Shown: positions 16,220 through 23,292 of the stretch, in pieces
Numbering within the stretch: position 1 is the first letter of the stretch
Layout: each line of letters begins with the position of its first letter
IMG/VR virus record: IMGVR_UViG_3300011445_000064
Location: 1 to 23,953 of that record
DNA: 23,953 nt
Reading direction: 5' to 3' (one strand)
From: a virus
Notes under the pieces: generated by a model
What the model was told of the DNA's origin: nothing
The model's database searches: none
What the model saw: only the letters and a program-made list of their open reading frames with translations
Program-made: the position numbers and the translations under genes

Positions 16220-16556
16220 GCGTATCCTCCACTGCGAGTGTGCTATGCTGACAGGTGCGAGTCAAGCACCAGCCTGCGACCTGATCTCCGACGGGCGGCG
16301 GGTCGTCATACACGATGGCGATGTAGCCGCAGTTCGAGCAGTACGCGGTCCACTTACCCCGCGTCGTACCGTATTCAGTGAAGGTGGTCAGGTCGTGACC
16401 GAGGCCAGCCGCCTGCTCCCTCACCAGTTTTCTGAGTGTCTTTTCTTCCTGGACTTCATCGCGGGCCGCATGTGTCGGACACGGCATCGGCGGGCCGTAT
16501 TCGTAGACGATGCAGCCGCACTTGCGTGTTTTGAGTCCATCTCGAAACCTACCCAT
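16149..16556 (-). CDS. Hypothetical zinc-binding-like protein (135 aa)
   Basis: ATG 16556 has GGGAGGG about nine bases upstream. The N-terminus RKCGCIVYEYGPPMPCPTH holds CxC and CPTH, and a second site YCSNCGYIAIVYDD has CxxC followed by C further on. The last 23 or so residues overlap the next gene and are low in recognisable features, so the true end may be tolerated read-through rather than conserved sequence. No function recognised. Confidence 0.62.
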   Translation of the reverse strand: MGRFRDGLKTRKCGCIVYEYGPPMPCPTHAARDEVQEEKTLRKLVREQAAGLGHDLTTFTEYGTTRGKWTAYCSNCGYIAIVYDDPPPVGDQVAGWCLTRTCQHSTLAVEDTHGQTQGGQSAEVVEPEGSHPARS

Positions 16557-16580
16557 AATACCACACCCTCCCGCCCTGCG

Positions 16581-18221
16581 TCATGTCTCTCTCAGAATTT
16601 TCCGCCACTGGTCGACCGTCCATCGCGCCATGTCGTCTTTGCTCCGCAGTGCTCGGAGAATCGCGTGGTCAATAGTTTTCTGGCCCTTCGGACCCACCGC
16701 GACCACGTCCACGATCAGCATCGGCTGCGTGGCGCCCGGTCGCTCGATGCGCCCGATAGATTGCGTGCGCTCGAGCAAGCCGAGACCGTTCGACAGGTAG
16801 ACCGCGATGTTGGCGCCCGCAAAGTTCAGGGACGCGCCGCCGGCTTTCTGGTTCCCCACCACCGCTCCGCGCCGGCGGTTACCTCCGGGGGCGAGGAAGG
16901 TCTTGGCCGCGTGGCGTTCGTCCTTCGTCTGCCCACCCCGCAGCTGATACACCTCGGGGTATATCGCGCGGAGCGCCTGTGTCGTGCGCTCGAGTTCAGG
17001 CTTGAAGCGAGACCAGACGAGGAGCTTCTCGGGCTGGTTGTGGAACGTCTCGAGCCAATGGATGAAGGCATCAAGTTTCTCCCGTCCGATCTCGCGCGTC
17101 CCTTCGCTGACCAATGCGCCTAGTGGGGCGCTCGGTGTGGCCGGCACCGTCTCCGGATGCAGTGCACGCAAGAACTGCGGAAGCGGCTCGGTGATGTCCG
17201 GCGGAGGCGTCCAGCCGTCACCCTCGAGAAGAACGTCTTCGAGTCCGCCTAGAAAGCCTGACGTGAGCTGGGCCAGTCGCAGGCCTTTGACAATCGCTTG
17301 CTTGGAGACTGAGGCCTGCGTTCCGAGCCACGTGACCATGTCGTCACGCTGGGAGGTATACAGGGACCACGTGGTCGGCGTCAGGCGCGCTTCGACCGTG
17401 ACAGGCGGCAACATGGGCGGCAGGTCGAAACAATCGCGCGTGCGCCGCGACAGGACGTAGGGCGCCATGCGCTGGTTGTAGTCGTCGAGGTGCTGGTACT
17501 GCACCACCTTGCGATTGTCGTAACCACCCATGATGCAGTGCTTCGCCATGAATTGCGAACGACTGCTCAGCCCGAGAATCTGCGGGTCGAGGATCGACAT
17601 GGGGTAGAACGTATCCTCCGGGGCACCATCGCTGAGCGGGGTGCCGTTGAGGAGGGTCACCCGATCCGCACGCCGATTCCGCAGGCGGCGACAGGCGCGC
17701 ATCTGGTCGGAGAATCCTGACAAGGCCCAGCTTTCATCGAGGATGAGCCACACCCGGCGTCCGCGCAGTTGCTGCATGAGGTCGTGGAGACGATCTTCAC
17801 GTCGGATGAACTCGAAGTTGGTGATGACCCAGTTCAGCGCCATCGGGTCGAGCTGCAGCTCGGTGTAATTCTTGTGGTACTCGTGGATGACGTTAGGCAC
17901 TGCGTCCCAGGCGTGCTTGGCCACTTCGCCGAGCAGTGCGTCCGCGTCGGCCCAGGTCGAACGCGCGAAGCCCGGCGTTACCACGACCACGGTATTGACC
18001 TTGCGATCCAAGTAAAGAATCTGGCTCGCATCGACACATTGCTTGGACTTGCCCGCACCGACTTCGTCGGCGAGGAAGAACACGCGCGGGATGATGCGCC
18101 CGCGGGAGGGATCTGTGTCCGTCACGAGCTGGTACACTCCCTCGACTTGGTGCTCCCGATGCGGCCATTTCTCGTTGGCCGTCAGCAGCTTGAGGATCTG
18201 ATCGCGCGTGGGCTCAGCCAT
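16581..18221 (-). CDS. SNF2/DEAD-like superfamily 2 helicase
   Basis: This 546-residue protein has the full set of SF2 motifs: REHQVEGVYQL near the N-terminus, Walker A ADEVGAGKS (51-59), motif Ia VVVVTPGFARSTW, a DExx box LILDESWAL (160-168), motif III LLNGTPLSDG, and a C-terminal helicase half with LLVWSRFKPELE, VVGNQKAGGASLNFAGANIA and motif VI ERTQSIGRIERPG. The ordering is that of Swi2/Snf2-type ATPases, which translocate on double-stranded DNA. Phage versions are thought to aid replication or recombination. ATG 18221 overlaps the exonuclease gene by eight bases. Confidence 0.88.
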   Translation of the reverse strand: MAEPTRDQILKLLTANEKWPHREHQVEGVYQLVTDTDPSRGRIIPRVFFLADEVGAGKSKQCVDASQILYLDRKVNTVVVVTPGFARSTWADADALLGEVAKHAWDAVPNVIHEYHKNYTELQLDPMALNWVITNFEFIRREDRLHDLMQQLRGRRVWLILDESWALSGFSDQMRACRRLRNRRADRVTLLNGTPLSDGAPEDTFYPMSILDPQILGLSSRSQFMAKHCIMGGYDNRKVVQYQHLDDYNQRMAPYVLSRRTRDCFDLPPMLPPVTVEARLTPTTWSLYTSQRDDMVTWLGTQASVSKQAIVKGLRLAQLTSGFLGGLEDVLLEGDGWTPPPDITEPLPQFLRALHPETVPATPSAPLGALVSEGTREIGREKLDAFIHWLETFHNQPEKLLVWSRFKPELERTTQALRAIYPEVYQLRGGQTKDERHAAKTFLAPGGNRRRGAVVGNQKAGGASLNFAGANIAVYLSNGLGLLERTQSIGRIERPGATQPMLIVDVVAVGPKGQKTIDHAILRALRSKDDMARWTVDQWRKILRET

Positions 18222-19029
18222 GCTGTGTCGGGTAGACGCCGGTGAGTGCGATGCGGCAGACGTCCTTGACTTTGTCGCTGAACTTCTTGCCGAGGATCCA
18301 CTTCAGGTATCCTGTCGGCACAGCCTCCAGGGCCTTTCCGCGGTGTTCGCCGAACGAGAAGCAGAGCTGCCCATTCTTCCATTGCAGCTTGCCTTCTGAA
18401 TCATAATAACCTGGCCAGCACAAGTCGTGGAGGGCTTGCAGGTCGCGTGGCACGTCGGGGTAGGCGTGCAACTGCGCGGCGAGGACGCGCGTGGCCATGC
18501 GCACGTCATACAAGGCGGTGTGGGCCCCGTCGGCCCGTTCGCCGACGGGTTCGTCCTGCGGTGCCAGCGTCGTTACGCCAGCACCGAGCCACCTCGAGAC
18601 CGCGTGCTCGAGCGAGCGCCCTTCAATGACCTGCCACAGCCGGAAGCTGTCGAGGATGCGGGCCTCCTCGTAGTCCCACGTCTTGCCAGCTCGTGCGAAC
18701 TCGGCGGCGACGATCCGCAGGTCGAAGCGGACGTTATAGCCGGCGAAGTCGCAGCTCTTGAAGCCGATCAAGAAGTTGGTCGCCAGCGCCTCGAAGCGCG
18801 GCGCATCGGCGACCATCGCGTCCGTGATCCCGTGGATCGCCGTCGCGTCAGGAGGAATGGGCACACCGGGATTGACGAGGGTCCGATACTCGCGCGTCGG
18901 CTTTCCGGGCGCCATGATCTCCAAGGCTACCTCGACAATCCGCGCGGAGTCTGGGTTCGTCCCCGTCGTCTCCAGGTCGAACCCGAGCATGGGTCGCTCG
19001 AGCGTGAGTACCTCCGTGAGTGTCTTCAT
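18214..19029 (-). CDS. DnaQ-like 3'-5' exonuclease with C-terminal DUF3820-like domain
   Basis: This 271-residue protein has a DEDDh exonuclease core: Exo I GFDLETTG (D18, E20), Exo II AGYNVRFDLRIV, and Exo III AHTALYDVRMA, where H and D complete the site. After residue 200 there is FSFGEHRGKALEAVPTGYLK followed by WIL, matching the short DUF3820-type module that follows DnaQ domains in some phage and bacterial proteins. It would remove nucleotides 3' to 5' in proofreading, repair or RNA trimming. The start is ATG 19029 (TGATG overlap with the cold-shock gene) or GTG 19032. No polymerase domain is fused. Confidence 0.88.
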   Translation of the reverse strand: MKTLTEVLTLERPMLGFDLETTGTNPDSARIVEVALEIMAPGKPTREYRTLVNPGVPIPPDATAIHGITDAMVADAPRFEALATNFLIGFKSCDFAGYNVRFDLRIVAAEFARAGKTWDYEEARILDSFRLWQVIEGRSLEHAVSRWLGAGVTTLAPQDEPVGERADGAHTALYDVRMATRVLAAQLHAYPDVPRDLQALHDLCWPGYYDSEGKLQWKNGQLCFSFGEHRGKALEAVPTGYLKWILGKKFSDKVKDVCRIALTGVYPTQHG

Positions 19030-19262
19030 CACGCGAGAACCTTCACCGCTTCCGCGCGGAGACCGTTGCCTTTCCCGCCCGTCTCCTGCACCGGCGTGAA
19101 CTCCACTCGCGTGCCTTCGAGCAGCGTCGGGAAGAGGTCAGACGCAGGCGCACCAGCGGACGTCCGCAGGTTGCGCGCATGGAAGAAGCGATCGTGGCCT
19201 TGCTCATCGCGGATGAAACCGAAGCCTTTCTTCTGGATAACTGCCGTTATGATGCCCGTCAC
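19029..19262 (-). CDS. Cold-shock-domain protein
   Basis: This 77-residue protein is a single cold-shock domain. It has RNP1-like KKGFGFIRDEQG and RNP2-like DRFFHARNL, the aromatic residues that stack on single-stranded nucleic acid, and a C-terminal GNGLRAEAVKVLA matching the usual last strand. GTG 19262 is favoured over an upstream in-frame ATG because AAGGGG lies six bases before it and it overlaps the previous stop as GTGA. It probably binds single-stranded RNA or DNA and may act with the neighbouring exonuclease and helicase. Confidence 0.88.
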   Translation of the reverse strand: MTGIITAVIQKKGFGFIRDEQGHDRFFHARNLRTSAGAPASDLFPTLLEGTRVEFTPVQETGGKGNGLRAEAVKVLA

Positions 19263-19666
19263 TTGGTGCCCCTTTGGCAAATGGCACAACTGCGAGCTTG
19301 ATTCCTCAAGTCACGTCGTTGGCCTCTGGTGAGTTCATTTCTCTTGAGCCCTTCGTGAGGTGCGTTATCTAGATAATCAGCCGCAGCCCTGAGCAATTCA
19401 GGTGAGTCTTTGAATCGACCTAGACCTTGATTACAGGACCCACACAATACACCACGAATTACATCCGTGAGATGATTATGATCTAGGTGAAGTGCGGCTA
19501 AGCGCTTCTCCTTGTAACTGGGATCTTGCCATCGAGTCTTCAACCTCGGGCATGGTGCACCTGTTCCGCGTCCGCGAAACAAACCCAAGGCCCGCTTCTT
19601 AGCCCAAGTGGCGCGACACTTCACACGTTGGGCCGGAGTTCGTTTGTAAAGACCTGCACCGTTCAT
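19259..19666 (-). CDS. Endonuclease VII-like HNH nuclease
   Basis: This 135-residue protein starts at ATG 19666 in an ATGA overlap. The core LHLDHNHLTDVIRGVLCGSC followed by NQGLGRFKDSPELLRAAADYL is the recombination endonuclease VII signature (HxDHxH, then CxxC and N). Family members usually have an earlier CxxC just before LHxDH; here that spot reads APCPRL and lacks the pair, while a CAIC occurs unexpectedly at the very C-terminus (SCAICQRGTK). The gene is visibly lower in G+C than its neighbours, suggesting acquisition as a mobile nuclease. It may resolve DNA junctions before packaging or act as a homing enzyme. Confidence 0.8.
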   Translation of the reverse strand: MNGAGLYKRTPAQRVKCRATWAKKRALGLFRGRGTGAPCPRLKTRWQDPSYKEKRLAALHLDHNHLTDVIRGVLCGSCNQGLGRFKDSPELLRAAADYLDNAPHEGLKRNELTRGQRRDLRNQARSCAICQRGTK

Positions 19667-20217
19667 GATGCGGTCTCCCGTTGAATCCACCCCGAGACGA
19701 AGTCCTGCATCTGGCGATGCCACTCCCTCGGGCTGCTGGTGCTGGTCTGTCCTTCCTCCGCGTATTTCCCGCGCGGGTTGCGTCCCCGCGTCATGTACTC
19801 GTCGAGCTCGCCGCTCAGACGTGCGAGCGGCAGATAGATCCACCACGGAGTGACCACGATGGCCATCTTGTCCGCGTAGCAGAGGCGTGAGGGTGGCAGG
19901 TTCATGCGCTTGGCGAAGAACCGCGAGTGCAGGAGCGCGAAGCGGTACCAGTGATCACGCGGTTCGTGGAACCACGCGAGCTCGTCCAGTACGTCGAACC
20001 AGCCCATCAAGTGCGCACCGACTCGGGGATGCTGCTCACCTTCGAGACCGTCCATGTTCGGCTTGCCCCAGTAGCCCAGGTCGTGGACAAAGAACGCCAC
20101 CCACAGGCGCGGGTCCCACGGGAAGCCATAGAGCTTCCACCAGGAGTACGCGACAAACCATGGATGGAGAAATACTTGATGGACGCCGAACAGCAGACTC
20201 CGAGACCCCACCGTCAT
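19663..20217 (-). CDS. HD-domain-like phosphohydrolase (putative)
   Basis: This 184-residue protein starts at ATG 20217, eight bases after AAGGAG. It contains AFFVHDLGYWGKPNMDG with an HD pair (H45, D46), further histidines in GEQHPRVGAHLM and LLHSRFFAKR, and a distal aspartate in RLCYADKMAI (D116), the spacing of metal-dependent HD hydrolases. The N-terminal VFLHPWFVAYSWWKLYG supplies the leading His. Substrates could be nucleotides or signalling nucleotides; none is shown. Neighbours are MazG-like and methyltransferase genes, consistent with nucleotide metabolism. Confidence 0.7.
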   Translation of the reverse strand: MTVGSRSLLFGVHQVFLHPWFVAYSWWKLYGFPWDPRLWVAFFVHDLGYWGKPNMDGLEGEQHPRVGAHLMGWFDVLDELAWFHEPRDHWYRFALLHSRFFAKRMNLPPSRLCYADKMAIVVTPWWIYLPLARLSGELDEYMTRGRNPRGKYAEEGQTSTSSPREWHRQMQDFVSGWIQRETAS

Positions 20218-20245
20218 CGTGATCACTCCTTCGTCAGGACGCACA

Positions 20246-20854
20246 TTATACCACGGGCAATTGGTCGCCGAACGACGTCCAGCCGGAACGATTCTGCCGA
20301 GCGAACACCTCGAGGTAGGGCCCCGGCGTCAGGCGTTCAATCAGACCGTACTGCGCCTCCGGCTTCGCGGAGTGTCGCGTCCGCGGGGCCATGAAGACGT
20401 TGGGGACGTTGCGCTCGAGGACGAGCTGCGTGGCTCGTCCTCGGGTCGCCAGGATGATATGCTCGGTACACCCTCGGGTGTACCGGCCCAGACCGACGTT
20501 AAGGACCAGTTCGGCATGCGGCTCCAAGCCCCACAGCTTGGAGACAACGAGTCGACCCTTGACCCACGTAATGAGCTGCTTGGGCTCGAAGCCCCAAGCC
20601 TTGCAGACGCGCGCACCATCGCCGTTGAGTAAGAACGGGTTGGTGACCCAGCAGTACAGCACCGCGTGATCGGCGACAGGGTGACCGGCGATCTTCATGC
20701 CGAGTTCATCGGCATGGGCGAGATTGCAGATCGCGTCCGTCGTCATCACGTGGTACTGACCTGCGGCGCCGCGTTCGCCTCCCGCGTCTGTCGCGGGCAG
20801 CTTGTCGCCGTACTTCCACGGCGGGTCCGCGAGAATCGACGTGAAGGGTCTCAC
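20246..20854 (-). CDS. MT-A70-family DNA adenine N6-methyltransferase
   Basis: This 202-residue protein starts with FTSILADPPWKYGDK, where DPPW (10-13) is the catalytic motif of MT-A70 adenine methyltransferases. WVTNPFLLNGD and the later GFEPKQLITWVKG, TEHIILATRG and RTRHSAKPEAQYGLIERL match other MT-A70 blocks, the last being the substrate-binding region. It would methylate adenine N6 in DNA using S-adenosylmethionine. GTG 20854 overlaps the MazG-like stop (GTGA) and has GGAGG four bases upstream. No restriction partner is adjacent, so it is best read as a solitary methylase, probably protective. A perfect 10-bp inverted repeat with a 2-base centre lies inside at 20464-20485. Confidence 0.85.
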   Translation of the reverse strand: MRPFTSILADPPWKYGDKLPATDAGGERGAAGQYHVMTTDAICNLAHADELGMKIAGHPVADHAVLYCWVTNPFLLNGDGARVCKAWGFEPKQLITWVKGRLVVSKLWGLEPHAELVLNVGLGRYTRGCTEHIILATRGRATQLVLERNVPNVFMAPRTRHSAKPEAQYGLIERLTPGPYLEVFARQNRSGWTSFGDQLPVV

Positions 20855-21237
20855 CGGTCCTCCGTCAAGTGGCGCTGGGTGAACAGGATCTCCGCGATGC
20901 GGGGTGGCTCGTAGCCGGGACCCTTCCCGCCCTTCTTCGTCACCGGGTCGAGGCGATCCTTGGTCATGTTCGAGCGATGCACCTCCTCGAACACCGGCGC
21001 CACCTCGATGCCGTGGACGACGGCGGTACCGAGGACGACGTAGAGGAGGTCCGCGAGTGCGTCAGCGACCTTGACGACGTTCTCCTCGCTGCACGCCTCG
21101 AGGTATTCGATGAGCTCCTCCTCGATGAACTTGTACCGCTGCTTGACGAGCTCCACGTCAATGAGCTGCGGCGCCGTCCCGCGCGGGTAGGCCATCTTCT
21201 CGTGGAACGCGGCGACCTGTTCTTGACTGACTCTCAT
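20851..21237 (-). CDS. MazG-like / PRA-PH-type nucleotide pyrophosphohydrolase
   Basis: This 128-residue all-helical protein has the EExxE and DxxxD metal sites of the MazG superfamily: FIEEELIEYLEACSEENV (E40, E41, E44) and VADALADLLYVVLG (D59, D63), followed by GIEVAPVFEEVHRSNMTK. Such enzymes split nucleoside triphosphates into monophosphate and pyrophosphate. In phages they are thought to clear unwanted dNTPs or lower alarmone levels. ATG 21237 has GGAGGG five bases upstream. It lies in one operon with the methyltransferase and the TS-like enzyme. Confidence 0.82.
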   Translation of the reverse strand: MRVSQEQVAAFHEKMAYPRGTAPQLIDVELVKQRYKFIEEELIEYLEACSEENVVKVADALADLLYVVLGTAVVHGIEVAPVFEEVHRSNMTKDRLDPVTKKGGKGPGYEPPRIAEILFTQRHLTEDR

Positions 21238-21728
21238 CGTGACCCTCCCGAGTATAGGGGACTGTGTATCTTGTGCGTCTCGTGAACCAACCTCACGACT
21301 ACGTCGTAATCGATCTCTCCGAAGGAGGCTACGCCATGTAGACGCAGGTCCCGCAGAACAGTTTCCGCGCTTGAATACTCAAGCGCGCGGGGCACCCTTT
21401 CGCCGAAAAGAAACGTCGGGCGGTAGATGACCAGGCGCTCGTCCCGCATCGGAGAGCGACGCGGGCGACGGAACGCGATGACCCACGCACGCTGACATTG
21501 CTGTTCCAGCTTGATGAGCTCGACGAGCTGAACAGGGTCGAGCTGCGCATGGATACTCTCGACCGGGTCCAACAATTTGAACTCGAGCCACGAGGTTGGA
21601 CCGGCCCAGGTGAGGGTCGAATCGGGGATCCCGCGCGTGAACTTGTCCGCGTGCTTGTAGTACACTGCGTGCGGGCAGGCGGCCAGTAAGCGCTGGACTT
21701 GCTTGTGGTTGTAGTCACTCTCCTTCAT
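21234..21728 (-). CDS. PD-(D/E)XK nuclease, VRR-NUC-like
   Basis: This 164-residue protein has the compact VRR-NUC/resolvase-type core: YYKHADKFTRGIPDSTLTWA, then SWLEFKLLDP. D36 plus E49-x-K51 make the PD-ExK metal site, and a glutamine-rich helix follows. These nucleases cut branched or flapped DNA. ATG 21728 overlaps the previous stop as ATGA. The C-terminal half past residue 80 (AWVIAFRRPRRSP onward) is not recognised. An intragenic 9-bp inverted repeat lies at 21366-21387. Confidence 0.75.
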   Translation of the reverse strand: MKESDYNHKQVQRLLAACPHAVYYKHADKFTRGIPDSTLTWAGPTSWLEFKLLDPVESIHAQLDPVQLVELIKLEQQCQRAWVIAFRRPRRSPMRDERLVIYRPTFLFGERVPRALEYSSAETVLRDLRLHGVASFGEIDYDVVVRLVHETHKIHSPLYSGGSR

Positions 21729-21916
21729 AACATGTCCGGGATGATGCAGCCCTTCACGGCATGCACCGCAGGCAGTGAACCCAGCAACTTCTCCGCCGCT
21801 GAGACGATGCCGCGATGCAGGTTCTGATCGGCGGTGAACTGCGGTAGGCGTTCACCGAACTGCTTGATGAGCGCCTCATCGCTCAGCTCGACTTCCATGT
21901 AGAAACGGACTCGCAT
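21725..21916 (-). CDS. Hypothetical small protein (63 aa)
   Basis: ATG 21916 follows AGGAGG, with GGAGG six bases before the codon; longer upstream starts in frame lack such a site. The product, beginning MRVRFYMEVELSDEALIKQF, has a beta strand then helices and ends HAVKGCIIPDML. Not recognised. Confidence 0.7.
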   Translation of the reverse strand: MRVRFYMEVELSDEALIKQFGERLPQFTADQNLHRGIVSAAEKLLGSLPAVHAVKGCIIPDML

Positions 21917-21917
21917 G

Positions 21918-22133
21918 TCATCCCTCCTGGTCTTTACGGGTCTGGGCGTACTCGCCCAAGCCCTGAAGTTCGTTCTGGTCCTGACGGCGCTTCGGCGTGC
22001 GCCGCCGCACGCCGGAACTGGGTGACAGGCGCCGGGCATCCGCGGGCATTCCCACCCCGCACGCATCGCAGACCCCATGGACGGAGATCCGCCCACGGGG
22101 ACAGCACGGGCATTCTTGACGTTCGAAGATCAT
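21918..22133 (-). CDS. Small zinc-ribbon protein (71 aa)
   Basis: ATG 22133 overlaps the stop of the TS-like gene as ATGA. The first 30 residues hold two knuckles, CPCC and CDAC (ECPCCPRGRISVHGVCDACG), followed by a basic, glutamine-rich tail. It is probably a small nucleic-acid- or protein-binding zinc protein. Function unknown. Confidence 0.7.
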   Translation of the reverse strand: MIFERQECPCCPRGRISVHGVCDACGVGMPADARRLSPSSGVRRRTPKRRQDQNELQGLGEYAQTRKDQEG

Positions 22134-22939
22134 GACAACGCTTTCAGGAGGGCCGCATCGCGCTCGGCCTTGAGTTGGACCATGTCATTGGCAAACACGT
22201 GGAGACTCGTCATGTGCATCGTCAGGGTTCCGGGTCGGACCAAGTTCCACGTCGCGTCACGCTGGCGAAGCTCGACGAGCATCCAGAGCAGCAGACGAAC
22301 CGTGAGGTAGAAGTCGTCGGCGAAGTGACGCATGAGATCGCAAGAGCGCATCGGGTAGAAGACGTGCAGCCGTCCGCCACGCATGATGAACTGGTACCCG
22401 AGGGTGCAGGGCTTCCGGCCCCCGTCGCCGACGCCGGTGTCCTCGGGGAAGAAGATGGGAAGATACGCCTGCCGCGAGTGAGGCTGCTGCACGAGCAGAC
22501 TCACCACGTCCGCCAGGTCGCCGTACCGCCCGCGGATGCCTTCGTGCGGTCCGCCACCTGCGAGTTTTGGCCAGTACCTCTCGGGGTAGGTGTGGTTGAA
22601 CTTCTCGGCCGCATCGCGGTGCTTTGCTGCGGACCCCGCCCACGGCCACCACGCCCACGAGGGTGGCGGATTGAGCGGCAGACCGCTGACGCGCTCGAGG
22701 AAGTGATCGTCAGCCCACGGTAAGTTGGGTTTGACCTCTTCGCGCCACGCCGCCAAGTCTTCTTGGCGGTGAAGATCCGCCGCCAGAGTGACGTTGAGCA
22801 ACTCGTTGGTCACCGCGTCAGGTCGCGCTCGCACGTCTTGGCCCTGCCACGTTTCCGTCTTGACGACGGTGCTCTGGTCGAGCATCGCCGCCCGCAGGAT
22901 GGACAGCGCCTGCGGGAAGAGCTTCGTTTCGATCATCAT
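22130..22939 (-). CDS. Thymidylate synthase / dCMP hydroxymethylase family enzyme
   Basis: This 269-residue protein has the pyrimidine methylase fold. GIRGRYGDLADVVSLLVQQP and SRQAYLPIFFPED (R156) precede the catalytic C178 in RKPCTLGYQFIMRGG. R198, S199 and D201 follow at 20, 21 and 23 residues after the cysteine, as in E. coli thymidylate synthase. The residue 31 after the cysteine, Asn177 in E. coli, is Asp209 here (FADDFY). Asn to Asp at this site is the established mark of dCMP hydroxymethylases, so the substrate may be dCMP rather than dUMP. The usual His after the catalytic Cys is Thr, and the HxY motif is LHVFAND. ATG 22939 overlaps the previous stop as ATGA. Confidence 0.78.
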   Translation of the reverse strand: MMIETKLFPQALSILRAAMLDQSTVVKTETWQGQDVRARPDAVTNELLNVTLAADLHRQEDLAAWREEVKPNLPWADDHFLERVSGLPLNPPPSWAWWPWAGSAAKHRDAAEKFNHTYPERYWPKLAGGGPHEGIRGRYGDLADVVSLLVQQPHSRQAYLPIFFPEDTGVGDGGRKPCTLGYQFIMRGGRLHVFYPMRSCDLMRHFADDFYLTVRLLLWMLVELRQRDATWNLVRPGTLTMHMTSLHVFANDMVQLKAERDAALLKALS

Positions 22940-23292
22940 GGCTTTGAACTCTTGAACAGGCGGACGATCTGCGCACGTTTTCGACCTTTCAAGTGAGCGC
23001 ACAGTCGCCACAGGAAAAGAGTCTGAGTGATCATCGTCAAGTCGCCTTCCCGGGTGCGAACTTGGACAATTTCTTTTCGCTCGATGCACTCAAGGAATCC
23101 CGCAGTTCGTTTGACCATGCGAGCATTGCGTCGGACGGCATTGTAAGGGTCAACGCCGATACGCGCGAACAGGACGTTTCGCTCGAATGATTGACCCTGA
23201 CGCTCCGCGCATTCTCGTAGCATAGCGACAGCTTGCTCCCACTCATGATCCACAGGTGAGTTGGTCTTGCGCTTTCTATTCTTAATGGGCAC
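22936..23292 (-). CDS. Hypothetical protein beside HNH gene, lower GC (118 aa)
   Basis: GTG 23292 has a clear GGAGG six bases upstream. The product is basic at the start (VPIKNRKRKTNSP), mixed helical through its middle (HEWEQAVAMLRECAERQGQS), and ends basic (KGRKRAQIVRLFKSSKP). It overlaps the preceding nuclease gene by 11 bases and the TS-like gene by 4. Codons use more A and T in the third position than nearby genes, suggesting recent arrival together with the nuclease. No family recognised. Confidence 0.68.
   Translation of the reverse strand: MPIKNRKRKTNSPVDHEWEQAVAMLRECAERQGQSFERNVLFARIGVDPYNAVRRNARMVKRTAGFLECIERKEIVQVRTREGDLTMITQTLFLWRLCAHLKGRKRAQIVRLFKSSKP

Noticed and set aside
14466-17123. 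Plus-strand open frames opposite the ssDNA-binding-like and helicase genes
   Set aside because: Antisense shadows of genes with recognisable minus-strand products and strong minus-strand ribosome binding sites.
21237-21256. TATACT upstream of the MazG-like gene as a promoter -10 element
   Set aside because: It lies inside the end of the upstream coding region with no matching -35, and the junction is a 4-base overlap typical of an internal operon position.
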